Origin: Corallococcus sp. NCRR
GTDB lineage: Bacteria > Myxococcota > Myxococcia > Myxococcales > Myxococcaceae
Assembly (NCBI RefSeq): GCF_026965535.1
Contig: NZ_CP114039.1
Location: 1,550,001-1,614,000 of the forward strand
Direction: 5' to 3'
DNA length: 64,000 nucleotides
Part shown: one piece after another, positions 52,683-60,935 of the stretch
How the letters are laid out: every line of letters begins with the position of its first letter
Numbering within the stretch: the stretch's first letter is position 1
Notes under the pieces: generated by a model
Database searches by the model: none
What the model was told of the DNA's origin: nothing
The model's input: the letters and a program-made list of their open reading frames with translations, nothing else
Program-made: the position numbers and the translations under genes

Positions 52683-54607
52683 CGCGCTTCACAGAACGCC
52701 AGCACCTGGGCGAATGGATGTTCGGTCAGGACGCCGAAGAGCTTGTGTCCGCCGAGCTTCGCCTTGGAGAGCGCGGGGCTGCTCAGCCCGCAGAGGAAGC
52801 GCGCCGCCTGCCTGGGATACCCCAGCGCCTCCGGGTGCTTCGCCACGAGCGAATGGAACGTGGCCACGTCCAGCTGTTCGCGCAGGTCCGGCCGCGGATG
52901 CGGCGGCGGCAGCACGCGCGCCACGCCCGTGCGGCAGTACGTGCAGTGGCCGCACGGAGCTTCGCGCTGCTCTCCGAAGTGGGCCACCAGCGCGTTGCTC
53001 TGACAGCCGTCGTGCGTGACGAGCCGGAGTACGTCGCGCACGCGTGACACCTCCTGGACCTCTCGCTTCAGGAAGCGCTCCTGCAACAGGGCCACGAGCG
53101 CCTTCGCGTCCTCGTGCTCGCGCAGCCGCGTGTAGCGCTGACGCGGTTCGGCCACCTGCACCTCCGCGTAGCCCTGCTCCTGGAAGTAATCGAGCGCCTT
53201 CACCACCCGGTCTCTCGGCTGGTCCAGCGCCTTCGCGACTTCGGCGGGGTCGAACGTGTACCAGGTGCGTCCCTTCTTCGCGTGCGCGAACAGGTCCTTC
53301 ACGAAGCGCGCGCGCTCCCCCTGGAACTTCCCGATGAGCGCCTCCACCGAGCCCGCTGGCTGCACCTTGTAGCCCGCGTAGAACGGCGTGCCCTGGCGCA
53401 GCACGCCCTCCAACTCCAGGTACGTCAGCGCCGTGCGCAGCACCAGGGGCCGCAGGTCATGGCGGTTGCCCAGCGCGTACATGTCCAGCTGCAGCTCCGG
53501 CCCCGAGGACAGCAGCTCCTTCACCAGCGCCGTCAGCGCCTCCGGCAGCGGCGTGTCCCCGAGCGCGAAGTTCTCCAGCGTGGGCACGTCATCCGGGCAC
53601 GCGAGCAACTCCACCACGGAGGGCTTGCCGTCACGGCCCGCGCGGCCGATCTCCTGGCTGTAGCTCTCCAGGCCCTTGGGCAGGTTGTAGTGATACACGG
53701 CGCGCACGTTCGCCTTGTCGATGCCCATCCCGAACGCGATGGTCGCCACGACGATGCCCTTGTCGGAGTGGGTCCACGCCTCCTGCACCCGCTCGCGGTC
53801 CTCGGATTCCAGGCCCGCGTGGTAGGCGCTGGCGGGCAGGCCCTCCGCGCTCAGGAGCGCCGCCACGCGCTCCGCCGTCTTCTGAAGCGTGACGTAGACG
53901 ATGGTGGTGCCGGGCGGGCGCGACTTGAGCCGCTCCACCAGCAGGGCATCTCGCGCCTCCGGCCCCGTGGGCGTGGTCTCCAGCGTGAGGTTGTTCCGGT
54001 AGAAGCCGGTGACGACCGCGTGTGACTCCGGGATGCCGAAGCCCTCGCAGATGTCGTGCACCACCTGCGGCGTGGCCGTGGCGGTGAGCGCCAGGATGCG
54101 CTCGGCCTGGAGCGTGCGGGCCGCCTGCGCGAGCTTGAGGTAGTCCGGCCGGAAGTTGTGGCCCCACTCGGAGACGCAGTGCGCTTCGTCCACCGCGAAG
54201 AGGGAGATGGGGAGCTCGCTCAAGAGCCCCATGAAGCGCTCGTTGTTGAAGCGCTCGGGGGCCACATAGAGGAGCTTCAGCGTCCCGTCTCGCAGGGACT
54301 CCGTCACCTCGCGTGACTCCTCCAGCGACAGGGACGAGTCCAACCGCGCGGCGCGGATGCCCCGCCGCTCCAGCGCGTCGATTTGATCCTTCATCAACGC
54401 GATGAGCGGTGACACCACCACCGTGAGCCCTTCGAAGAGCAGCGCGGGGAGCTGGTAGCACAGCGACTTGCCGCCGCCCGTGGGGAACACCGCGAGCGCG
54501 GAGCCGTGGGGCTCGAGCAGCTTCGTGAGCACCTCGCGCTGTCCGGGCCGGAAGGACTCCAGCCCGAAGCGCTCCCGCAACACCACATCCACCGCATCCG
54601 TCCTCAT
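52679..54607 (-). CDS. recQ: RecQ family ATP-dependent DNA helicase
   Basis: 642 aa from ATG 54607 (a longer start adds six residues). Helicase motifs: Walker A 'FPTGGGKSLCYQLPAL', 'VSPLIALMKDQ', DEAH-box 'AVDEAHCVSEWGHNFRPDY', 'TATATPQV', 'IAFGMGIDKANVRAVYHYNLPKGLESYSQEIGRAGRDG'. The RQC zinc site appears late, as 'HDGC...APCGHCTYC'. No HRDC domain; the C-terminus has a short helical module 'LREQLDVATFHSLVAKHPEAL'. It unwinds DNA 3'-5' in recombination repair. Confidence 0.92.
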   Translation of the reverse strand: MRTDAVDVVLRERFGLESFRPGQREVLTKLLEPHGSALAVFPTGGGKSLCYQLPALLFEGLTVVVSPLIALMKDQIDALERRGIRAARLDSSLSLEESREVTESLRDGTLKLLYVAPERFNNERFMGLLSELPISLFAVDEAHCVSEWGHNFRPDYLKLAQAARTLQAERILALTATATPQVVHDICEGFGIPESHAVVTGFYRNNLTLETTPTGPEARDALLVERLKSRPPGTTIVYVTLQKTAERVAALLSAEGLPASAYHAGLESEDRERVQEAWTHSDKGIVVATIAFGMGIDKANVRAVYHYNLPKGLESYSQEIGRAGRDGKPSVVELLACPDDVPTLENFALGDTPLPEALTALVKELLSSGPELQLDMYALGNRHDLRPLVLRTALTYLELEGVLRQGTPFYAGYKVQPAGSVEALIGKFQGERARFVKDLFAHAKKGRTWYTFDPAEVAKALDQPRDRVVKALDYFQEQGYAEVQVAEPRQRYTRLREHEDAKALVALLQERFLKREVQEVSRVRDVLRLVTHDGCQSNALVAHFGEQREAPCGHCTYCRTGVARVLPPPHPRPDLREQLDVATFHSLVAKHPEALGYPRQAARFLCGLSSPALSKAKLGGHKLFGVLTEHPFAQVLAFCEAR

Positions 54608-54697
54608 CCCAGGAGGATATCGCACCCTCCCCGTGAGGCCGGTGGCCTCCCAACGCTTCCATCCTGACCGTGAGGTTCTCTTTCCCGGAGACTGCCC

Positions 54698-55300
54698 ATG
54701 CCCCTGCGAACCCTCTTCCTGAAGGGCCTCGTTCCCGCCTCCTGCCTGATGGCTTCGGTGGCCACGGCCTCCACGCCAGACGCTCCCGAGTCCGCCAGCC
54801 TCCAGACACCGCTCGTCAGCTGTCTGCTGGGGTCAAGCACCACCACCTACAATCCGGGCCTGACGAACACGCCTCGAGACATCACCTATCGCTCCACCAC
54901 CAACCTCCCCCTCTGCCTGCCAGGGCGCTTGGGCCTGTTCACCTCCGCGTACGCGGACACGGGCAATGTGTTGCGTCAGGGCCTCTCCTGCCTGGAGCTC
55001 ATCCGGCCCTTCTTCGCGACGGAGGCCACCTTCTTCTGGAACGATGGAGGCTTCTCGACCGTGTCCCTCACCCAGACCCGTGTCGAGGTCGAGGGCGCGA
55101 CGACGCTCCTCATCGGCACGGGCACGGTGACGGCGGGCCGGTACCTGAATGCGCTCGCGACGCGGACGCTCACCTACGCGAACGTGGACATCGCCCAGGG
55201 GTGCCTCTCCGCGGAAGGGCTCAAACAAACCACTGGCATGGCGACGCTCGTCCTGGCGCTGCCGAGCACACCGGTCGCGCCGCCTGCCAGCACGCCCTGA
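54698..55300 (+). CDS. Secreted protein of unknown function, tandem paralog A
   Basis: 200 aa with a signal peptide (about 1-25, MPLRTLFLKGLVPASCLMASVATAS). The mature protein shares with the next gene the order 'LVSCLLGSSTTTYNPGLTNTPRDITY', 'LPLCLPGRLG', 'GLSCLELIRPFFATEATFFWNDGG', 'TQTRVEVEGATTLLIGTGTVTAGRY' and 'RTLTYANVDIAQGCLSAEGLKQTTGMATL'. Four conserved cysteines could make two disulfides. No family recognised; the strand-rich pattern suggests a beta-sandwich. The ribosome site is GGAGA nine bases before ATG. Confidence 0.78.
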   Translation: MPLRTLFLKGLVPASCLMASVATASTPDAPESASLQTPLVSCLLGSSTTTYNPGLTNTPRDITYRSTTNLPLCLPGRLGLFTSAYADTGNVLRQGLSCLELIRPFFATEATFFWNDGGFSTVSLTQTRVEVEGATTLLIGTGTVTAGRYLNALATRTLTYANVDIAQGCLSAEGLKQTTGMATLVLALPSTPVAPPASTP

Positions 55301-55342
55301 AACAGCCTGTCACGTCCGCAACCCGTCCCTCGGAGGTCTCAC

Positions 55343-55918
55343 ATGCAACCACGCACCCCCTTCCGTTTCCTTCTTGTCGCGTGTCTGGCGGCGCTGACGG
55401 CGCACGCATCCGCTCAGAGCGCCCCCACTCCGTCAGCGTCCGTCCTCCCACTGCCCACGCTCAACGTGTCGTGCGTCGGCACCAGCACCTTCACCTTCTC
55501 CCCTGGGTTGAAGAACGAACCCCAGGACATCACCCACACCGCCAACGTCGACCTCCCCAACTGCGTGCTCCTCCCCTCGCTCCAGCGCACGACCGCGGCG
55601 GCGCCCACGAAGACCCAGCTCTTCCCGGGGCTGACCTGCACGGATCTCCTCAAACCCTTCGCGAAGACGGAGGCCACCTTCTCCTGGGGAAATGGGGGCA
55701 CCTCGAAGGTGGTCCTGAGCCAGACGCGGGTCGAAGCGCAGGGAGCGTCCACGGTCCTGGTCGGCGTGGGCTCGGTGACCGAAGGGAAGTACAAGGGCGC
55801 GGTCGCCGTCCGGACCCTGACCTACGTCAACGAGGATGTGACGCAGGGCTGCCTCTCTGAACAAGGGCTGACGCAGACCAGTGGTCTGGCGACGCTCACC
55901 CTGACGCTCCCCCAGTGA
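55343..55918 (+). CDS. Secreted protein of unknown function, tandem paralog B
   Basis: 191 aa, signal peptide MQPRTPFRFLLVACLAALTAHASA. It follows paralog A by 42 bp and keeps the same blocks: 'LNVSCVGTSTFTFSPGLKNEPQDITHTANVDLPNCVL', 'GLTCTDLLKPFAKTEATFSWGNGG', 'SQTRVEAQGASTVLVGVGSVTEGKYKG' and 'RTLTYVNEDVTQGCLSEQGLTQTSGLATL'. The four cysteines are conserved. The pair is probably a duplicated extracellular protein expressed from one promoter; a strong hairpin follows at 55922. Confidence 0.78.
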   Translation: MQPRTPFRFLLVACLAALTAHASAQSAPTPSASVLPLPTLNVSCVGTSTFTFSPGLKNEPQDITHTANVDLPNCVLLPSLQRTTAAAPTKTQLFPGLTCTDLLKPFAKTEATFSWGNGGTSKVVLSQTRVEAQGASTVLVGVGSVTEGKYKGAVAVRTLTYVNEDVTQGCLSEQGLTQTSGLATLTLTLPQ

Positions 55919-55921
55919 GCG

Positions 55922-55967
55922 GGCCTCCGGTCCCTGCCCTCTGACATGGGCAGGGACAGCGGAGGCC
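55922..55967 (+). terminator. Long hairpin after the secreted paralog pair
   Basis: GTCCCTGCCC (55930-55939) pairs with GGGCAGGGAC (55948-55957) around an eight-base loop. GGCCTCCG (55922-55929) pairs with CGGAGGCC (55960-55967) beyond a two-base bulge. There is no U-run, so it is an atypical terminator or an mRNA-stabilising 3' structure. Confidence 0.6.
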
Positions 55968-56000
55968 ACGGCAGGGCAAGGCCCCTATGATGCGGGCCGC

Positions 56001-57455
56001 ATGCCCTCCCGCGTTCCCAAGGCTCCCGCCCCGGAAAGAATGCCCGCGCGCGGCCTGTCGCTCCGGGCGGTGAGCGACCTGCTGTTGCATGCCCGCGCGT
56101 CCAACGCGGGCGCGATCCTCGACGTGGCGCTCCCTCGCGTCATTCGTGAAGCGGAGGGACACGACGAGGAAGCGCTCGCGGCGCGGCTGCTGTCCGTCTG
56201 GTCCGACACCGTGAGGGCGCATGTGGAAGCGGGCACGCGCGAGGTGAGCCTGAGCGGCGGCGTGGACAGCGCGGCCCTGTGCGCGATGGCCGCGCGGCAC
56301 GCCCCCGGGCAGGTGCGCGCGTGGACCATGGACGTGCACTTCGCGGACGCGGTGGAGCGGAGCAACGCGCAACGGATGGCGAAGGTGACGGGCGCGGAGC
56401 TGGTGGACGTGATCATCCCGGACGCCGTGCTCCCGGACCTGTTCGAGCACGCGGTCCTCGCCAACCAGACGGCCATCCTCAACGCCCGCGCCGTGGCCAG
56501 CTCCGTGTTCTACCTGGAGGCCCGGCGGCAGGGCGCGGGCCCCGTCCTCCTGAGCGGCGCGGGAGCGGATGAAGTGCTCAAGGGCACGCCGGGCGTGCTC
56601 GCCTCGGCGAAGGCGCGCGTGGATGAGGACCGGGCCCTGGCCGCGCGGGTCCTGGCGCCTGTGGACAACTCGTGGGCGCCGTCCCGAGCCGGCTCGCACG
56701 ATCATGGAGCGGCACGGGGGGCTGTGGACAACTCGGGAGGGGCGCGGTCCGAAGCGCTGGAAGGCGATCAGGAATCAAAGCCATCCATCCCCTCTGGGAA
56801 TCACGGCGCCGATCAAGCCGTGGGTCCTCGTGCGGACTCCACCCCTGTGGACAACTTGAGGACTGTTTCCGAGAGCGGAAACGACGATCACGCCCTCCGC
56901 GCCCCCCCTGTGGACAACCTGGGGACCGGGCTCCCCGCGCCGTGGGAGCTGCCCCAGGAGGATGCGCTTCCGACCGAGGAGCTGCGGTACGCACAGTGGG
57001 TGCTGGCCGAGCTCATCCTCCCGCCCGAGCTGCGGGGCGCCCGGGCCCATGGACTCACGGTCCGCACGCCGTACCTGGATGAAGGCTTCGCGAGGGTGGC
57101 GCTGGCCCTGCCGGAGTCCGTGCTGCTGCGGGACGGGTTCGGCAAGTGGCTGTTCCGGCACGCGGTGCGGGCCCTGGTGCCCAACGAGGTCCGCCTCGCG
57201 CGCAAGACGCCCCGGTACGGCCACACCGCCCTCTCCAGTCCGGTGCGGTCCCGCTGGCTGGAGCTGTATCGCGCCTGGCTGTCTCCCGCGCGGTTGGAGC
57301 CCCTCCAGGTCATCGACTCGAAGGCGGTGCTGGGACTGCTGGAGCGCTACGTCCGACTGCCGGCCGACGACCCGAGGGCCGGACCGATGGATCGGCTGTT
57401 GATGCGCCTCATGTCCCTGGCCATGCTTCAGGCCCACACCAAGGCGCCCCCCTGA
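56001..57455 (+). CDS. Asparagine-synthase-like protein (C-domain only) with repeat insertion
   Basis: 484 aa. It lacks the N-terminal glutaminase domain and the Cys2 of AsnB. The ATP-pyrophosphatase loop 'SLSGGVDS' (83-90), 'LLSGAGADEVLKG' (about 187-199) and the C-terminal 'TVRTPYLDEGF', 'RKTPRYGH' define a stand-alone synthetase domain, as in beta-lactam synthetase-like or lasso-peptide cyclase enzymes. It would adenylate a carboxylate using ammonia or an internal amine. Residues 221-306 are a disordered insertion of 21-residue repeats starting VDN. The glycosyltransferase starts immediately after the stop. Confidence 0.82.
   Translation: MPSRVPKAPAPERMPARGLSLRAVSDLLLHARASNAGAILDVALPRVIREAEGHDEEALAARLLSVWSDTVRAHVEAGTREVSLSGGVDSAALCAMAARHAPGQVRAWTMDVHFADAVERSNAQRMAKVTGAELVDVIIPDAVLPDLFEHAVLANQTAILNARAVASSVFYLEARRQGAGPVLLSGAGADEVLKGTPGVLASAKARVDEDRALAARVLAPVDNSWAPSRAGSHDHGAARGAVDNSGGARSEALEGDQESKPSIPSGNHGADQAVGPRADSTPVDNLRTVSESGNDDHALRAPPVDNLGTGLPAPWELPQEDALPTEELRYAQWVLAELILPPELRGARAHGLTVRTPYLDEGFARVALALPESVLLRDGFGKWLFRHAVRALVPNEVRLARKTPRYGHTALSSPVRSRWLELYRAWLSPARLEPLQVIDSKAVLGLLERYVRLPADDPRAGPMDRLLMRLMSLAMLQAHTKAPP
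56659..56921 (+). repeat. 63-bp in-frame repeats with DnaA-box-like nonamers
   Basis: CTGTGGACAACTCG occurs at 56659-56672 and 56722-56735, and close variants at 56845-56858 (...CTTG) and 56908-56921 (...CCTG). Spacings are 63, 123 and 63 bp, so one degenerate unit lies in the 123-bp gap (at about 56785). GATCA recurs 41-44 bp after the start of units 1, 2 and 3. On the minus strand each box reads TTGTCCACA, the DnaA-box form favoured in GC-rich actinomycetes. In the protein the units read VDN then about 18 variable residues. Confidence 0.8.
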
Positions 57456-58649
57456 ATGTCCCGAGTCCTCATCGCCACCTCCCCTGAGAAGGGCCACCTC
57501 AACCCGATGGTCGGCGTGGCCCAATGGCTGCGCCGCCTGGGGCACACCGTCGGATGGCTGTGCATCCCCGAACCGGCGCCGCAGCTCGAATCCCTGGGCG
57601 TGGAGGTGCTGCGATTGCCACACGTCGAAGCCGCGCCGCCGGGCATCGAGACGGGAGGCGAAGCGCTGGCGAAGCTGGTGCTCGACGACGTGGCGCTGGG
57701 GAAGTGGATCCGGGGCCTGTTGCTGGATTCGGTCCCCGCGACGCTGGAGCCCGTGCGCGAGGTGGTGCGCGCCTTCCGTCCGGACGTGATGGCGCTGGAC
57801 GGGATGCAGTACGCGGCGGTGCTCGCGGCGCACACGGAGGGAATCCCGTGGGCGGGCGTGTCCTCCGCGCTCACGCTGCTGGAGCCGAGGCCGGAGATTC
57901 CCCTGCTGCGCAACGTGCGCGCGCTGAAGGACGACCGTCAGGCGCTGTTCCGCCGTCACGGCTTCGACGCGCGCTTCCGCACCTGCGAGTGCCTGTCGCC
58001 CCGGCTCAACGTCATCTTCGCCACCGAGGCCTTCCTGGGCCCGGACGCGGGAGTGCCCGCGGACACGCTGCTCGCGGGACCCTCCATTCCGCCGGAGCCC
58101 CGGGGTGACGAGGTGCCCTTCCCCTGGGAGCGGCTGGGCGAGAAGCCGGTGCTGTACGTGTCCTTCGGCAGTCAGATTTCGTATCAGCCGGAGCTGTTCC
58201 GCCTCATCGCGGAGGCCGCGAAGCCCTTCGGCGTGACGCTGGTGTTGTGCGCGGGCGAGCTGGCGGACACGGACTTCCCGAGCACGCTGCCCGGTGACGT
58301 GGTGGCGGTGCGCTACACGCCGCAGCGACAGGTGCTGGAGCGCGCGGCGGCGTTCATCTCCCACGGCGGAGCCAACTCCGTGATGGAGGCGATGACGGCG
58401 GGAGTGCCGATGCTGCTGCTGCCGGTGTGCAACGACCAGCCCGTGCAGGCACACTTCCTGGAGAAGTCCGGAGCAGGGCTCGCGCGAGACCCGAGGACCC
58501 TCACCGTGGAGTCGTGCCGGGAGGCCATCGCGCGATTGCTCGCACCGGAGTCACCGATGCGCGACCGCGTGGCGGAGATCTCCCGCTCCTATCGTGCGCA
58601 TGACGGCGCGAGGACCGCCGCGGAGCGCATCGCCGGGCTCGTGGAATGA
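57456..58649 (+). CDS. UGT/MGT-type glycosyltransferase (GT1-like)
   Basis: 397 aa; ATG directly follows the stop of the asparagine-synthase-like gene. The N-terminal 'VLIATSPEKGHLNPMVGVAQWLRRLGHTV' binds the acceptor. The C-terminal UDP/NDP-sugar motif is 'FISHGGANSVMEAMTAGVPMLLLPVCNDQPVQAHFLEKSGAG' (about 305-346). Such enzymes glycosylate hydrophobic small molecules or antibiotics. Its co-translation with an AsnB-like enzyme and a ROK-like protein hints at a small biosynthetic or modification cassette. Confidence 0.9.
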   Translation: MSRVLIATSPEKGHLNPMVGVAQWLRRLGHTVGWLCIPEPAPQLESLGVEVLRLPHVEAAPPGIETGGEALAKLVLDDVALGKWIRGLLLDSVPATLEPVREVVRAFRPDVMALDGMQYAAVLAAHTEGIPWAGVSSALTLLEPRPEIPLLRNVRALKDDRQALFRRHGFDARFRTCECLSPRLNVIFATEAFLGPDAGVPADTLLAGPSIPPEPRGDEVPFPWERLGEKPVLYVSFGSQISYQPELFRLIAEAAKPFGVTLVLCAGELADTDFPSTLPGDVVAVRYTPQRQVLERAAAFISHGGANSVMEAMTAGVPMLLLPVCNDQPVQAHFLEKSGAGLARDPRTLTVESCREAIARLLAPESPMRDRVAEISRSYRAHDGARTAAERIAGLVE

Positions 58650-59509
58650 GCGGCTCCAGGTGGAGTCCTCGCCGGCATCACCCGGAGGGCATCACACCGC
58701 TGGAGGTGTGGAACCTGCCCGTGTTCGGCCGCGAGCTGTGGGAGCTGCTGGGCTCCCCGTGGGTGGAGGACGACCGGCGCGCGGGAGTGCCTGGAGCCAC
58801 GCTCGCGGCTCGCGTGATGCTTCCGCTGGCGGAGGCGCTCGCGCTGTTGGTGAAGCAGCACGCTCCGGACGCGGCATACCTGAGTGGAGGCCTGGCGGAG
58901 CTGGACGGCTTTCCCGCCGCGCTGAGGGACGCCACGGCATCGCTGCGCCGCCCGGTGCACATCGCGTTGTCACCGCGCTTCGCCCCCGTGCGCGCGGGGC
59001 TGCGCATGCTGGAAGCCCAGGGCGCGCGGAGTCCGCTCTGCGTGGACGTGGGCCAGACGAGCATCAAGCTCGCGCGGGCCGGAGCCACGCGTGTCGTTGA
59101 ACGGAACCTCTCCACCCTGCCCCCGCTGTTCATCGGTCAGCCGCGTCCAGCGGACGGCCATCACATCCGGGACACGGTGGCGTTCATCGCGGGAGCGCTG
59201 CGGACGTTCCTCGCGGAGGACAGCCGCGAGCCGCCGGATGCGCTGTGTCTGGCATTGCCGTGTCCACTGGATGAGGCCCTGATGCCCGGAGGCTGCACCT
59301 ACGGCTTCGAGGGCACGGCCTCCCTGGTCCCGGACATCCTCGCCCAAGCGGGCCTGCCGGACACGGGAGGCCCGGTGCTCGTGCTCAACGACGCGGAGCT
59401 GGCGGCCGAATCCGCGCGGCGAGCCCCGCAGGTGAAGGGACGCCGCGTGCTGTGCCTGTCCCTGGGCTTCGGGCCGGGTGGGGCCCTGCTCGACAGGGGT
59501 CGACGATAG
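58646..59509 (+). CDS. ROK-like actin-fold ATPase with rearranged motif order
   Basis: 287 aa, overlapping the glycosyltransferase by four bases. The ROK phosphate-1 motif 'CVDVGQTSIKLARAG' lies at about 131-145, not at the N-terminus, followed by 'ALPCPLDEALMPGG', 'VLNDAELAAESAR' and, at the very end, 'LCLSLGFGPGGALLDRG'. The first 130 residues instead resemble the usual C-terminal ROK half ('PEGITPLEVWN', 'AAYLSGGLAELDGF', 'RFAPVRAGLRMLEA'). So the halves appear in swapped order. It may phosphorylate a sugar or act as a regulator; no DNA-binding domain is present. Confidence 0.65.
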   Translation: MSGSRWSPRRHHPEGITPLEVWNLPVFGRELWELLGSPWVEDDRRAGVPGATLAARVMLPLAEALALLVKQHAPDAAYLSGGLAELDGFPAALRDATASLRRPVHIALSPRFAPVRAGLRMLEAQGARSPLCVDVGQTSIKLARAGATRVVERNLSTLPPLFIGQPRPADGHHIRDTVAFIAGALRTFLAEDSREPPDALCLALPCPLDEALMPGGCTYGFEGTASLVPDILAQAGLPDTGGPVLVLNDAELAAESARRAPQVKGRRVLCLSLGFGPGGALLDRGRR

Positions 59510-59517
59510 GTCAGAAC

Positions 59518-59805
59518 ATGAAACCCGAATGGCCTTTGCTGGGGCTGCTGATTCTCCTCTCTTCCTGTGCTGTGAGCCGTGGTCCCAAGATGGCCCCGGT
59601 TCATGTTCAAGAGGGAGGGAACTGCAAGAGCAGCGCCGAGTGTAGGGAGGAACTGGATTGCATGTTCTGGTCGCTGACACCCGGTTCAGGTACCTGTCAG
59701 CGGGCGTGCGAAGAGACTTCGGACTGCCCAAGCGGAGAGCAGTGCGGCGGGGAAGCTTTTACCGATGGGCCGGGACCTTTTTGCACCGCTCCAGGCGTCG
59801 ACTGA
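59518..59805 (+). CDS. Small cysteine-rich lipoprotein
   Basis: 95 aa from ATG 59518, eight bases after the ROK-like stop. Lipoprotein signal MKPEWPLLGLLILLSSC, lipobox LSSC. The mature part has the spacing 'NCKSSAECREELDCMF', 'GTCQRACEETSDCPSGEQCGG' and 'PFCTAPG', eight cysteines that likely form four disulfides, as in the 'Cx5Cx5C' repeats of many myxobacterial and deltaproteobacterial lipoproteins. Surface-exposed or periplasmic; function unknown. Confidence 0.78.
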   Translation: MKPEWPLLGLLILLSSCAVSRGPKMAPVHVQEGGNCKSSAECREELDCMFWSLTPGSGTCQRACEETSDCPSGEQCGGEAFTDGPGPFCTAPGVD

Positions 59806-59993
59806 TGGAGATGCGTTCAGACCTCCGAGTCATGCCGGTGGCATTCACGCGCTGAATGCCGGAGCAGCCCCGCTCCGGTTGGAGCCTGTTCGTCGCAGTG
59901 CCTGGATGAACGGGCGGGTCCCTCTCCGGAAGGAGGGGCGTCCTGCCTGAATGGGTAGGTCGCCGTCCTGCCCGGTCCGCCGATGTGGCGCGA

Positions 59994-60022
59994 TTTCGAG
60001 CCCTTTAGTTTCAGGCTCGAAA
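59994..60022 (+). promoter_or_regulatory. Inverted repeat overlapping ribosome site of first HtrA-like gene
   Basis: Arms TTTCGAGCC (59994-60002) and GGCTCGAAA (60014-60022), 11-base loop. The Shine-Dalgarno AAGGAA (60021-60026) overlaps the right arm, and ATG follows at 60033. In RNA the stem would partly hide the ribosome site; in DNA the 9-11-9 layout resembles a heat-shock operator. Both are inferences. Confidence 0.6.
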
Positions 60023-60032
60023 GGAACACGCC

Positions 60033-60923
60033 ATGTCCACCGACGCCCTCCAGTCCCTCTCGCAGTCCATCTCCACCGTCGTCGAGCGCATCGCTCCCTC
60101 CCTCGTCCGCGTCGAGGCCCGCCGTCGCCGGGGCGCCAGCGGCGTCGTCTGGGACGCCGACGGTCACATCCTCACCACCAGCCACGCCGTGGAACACGAG
60201 GGCTCCATCCAGGTGGGCCTCGCGGACGGCCGCTCGGTGTCCGCCGAGCTCGTCGGCCGAGACCCGAGCACCGACCTCGCGCTCCTCAAGGCCGATGCGA
60301 GTGGATTGACCGCGCTCGCGCCCGCGCCGCTCGATGACGTGAAGGTGGGCCACATCGTGCTGGCCATTGGCCGGCCGGGGCGCACGGCGCGGGCCACGCT
60401 GGGCATCGTCAGCGCGTTCGGCGGCGACTGGCGCACGCACGCGGGCGGCCAGGTGGACCGCTACCTGGAGACCGACGCGGACCTGCCTCCGGGCTTCTCC
60501 GGCGGCGCGCTGGTGGACGCGCAGGGCCGCTTCCTGGGCATCCCCACCGCGGCCTTCTCCCGCACCGCCGCGGTCGTGATTCCCGGCGGCACGCTGACCC
60601 GCGTGGTGAACGCACTGCGTGAACACGGCGGCATCCGCCGCGGCTACCTGGGCGTGGGCGCCTACCCGGTGCGCCTGCCGCGTGAAATCGAAGGCACGAA
60701 GGCGGGCCTCATCCTGCTCTCCGTGGATCCGGAGGGTCCGGCGCAGAAGGCCGGGCTGCTGCTGGGCGACGTGCTGGTGAGCCTGGGCGGCCAGTCGCTG
60801 CACGGCGTGGAGGACCTGCTGGGCTACCTGGGCGACGAGAAGGTGGGCGCGTCCATCCAGGCGAAGGTGTTGCGCGCGGGCGAACTGCGCGAGGTGCCCA
60901 TCACCGTGGGCAAGCGTTCTTGA
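60033..60923 (+). CDS. S1C serine protease with PDZ domain (HtrA-like), copy 1
   Basis: 296 aa. The trypsin-like triad is H51 (TTSHAVEH), D81 (STDLAL) and S156 (PPGFSGGAL). The loop reads GFSGG instead of GNSGG. A PDZ domain follows (about 205-290; 'YLGVGAYPVRLPREIEGTKAGLILLSVDPEGPAQKAGLLLGDVLVSLGG'). No signal peptide or membrane helix is present, so unlike DegP it seems cytoplasmic. The second HtrA-like gene starts 13 bp on, making a two-gene unit under the hairpin at 59994. Confidence 0.9.
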   Translation: MSTDALQSLSQSISTVVERIAPSLVRVEARRRRGASGVVWDADGHILTTSHAVEHEGSIQVGLADGRSVSAELVGRDPSTDLALLKADASGLTALAPAPLDDVKVGHIVLAIGRPGRTARATLGIVSAFGGDWRTHAGGQVDRYLETDADLPPGFSGGALVDAQGRFLGIPTAAFSRTAAVVIPGGTLTRVVNALREHGGIRRGYLGVGAYPVRLPREIEGTKAGLILLSVDPEGPAQKAGLLLGDVLVSLGGQSLHGVEDLLGYLGDEKVGASIQAKVLRAGELREVPITVGKRS

Positions 60924-60935
60924 AAGGAGCCGGCG

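Noticed and set aside
56659-56921. Chromosome origin (oriC) based on the DnaA-box-like repeats
   Set aside because: The boxes lie inside a coding sequence, no AT-rich unwinding region is present and no dnaA, dnaN or partition genes are near.
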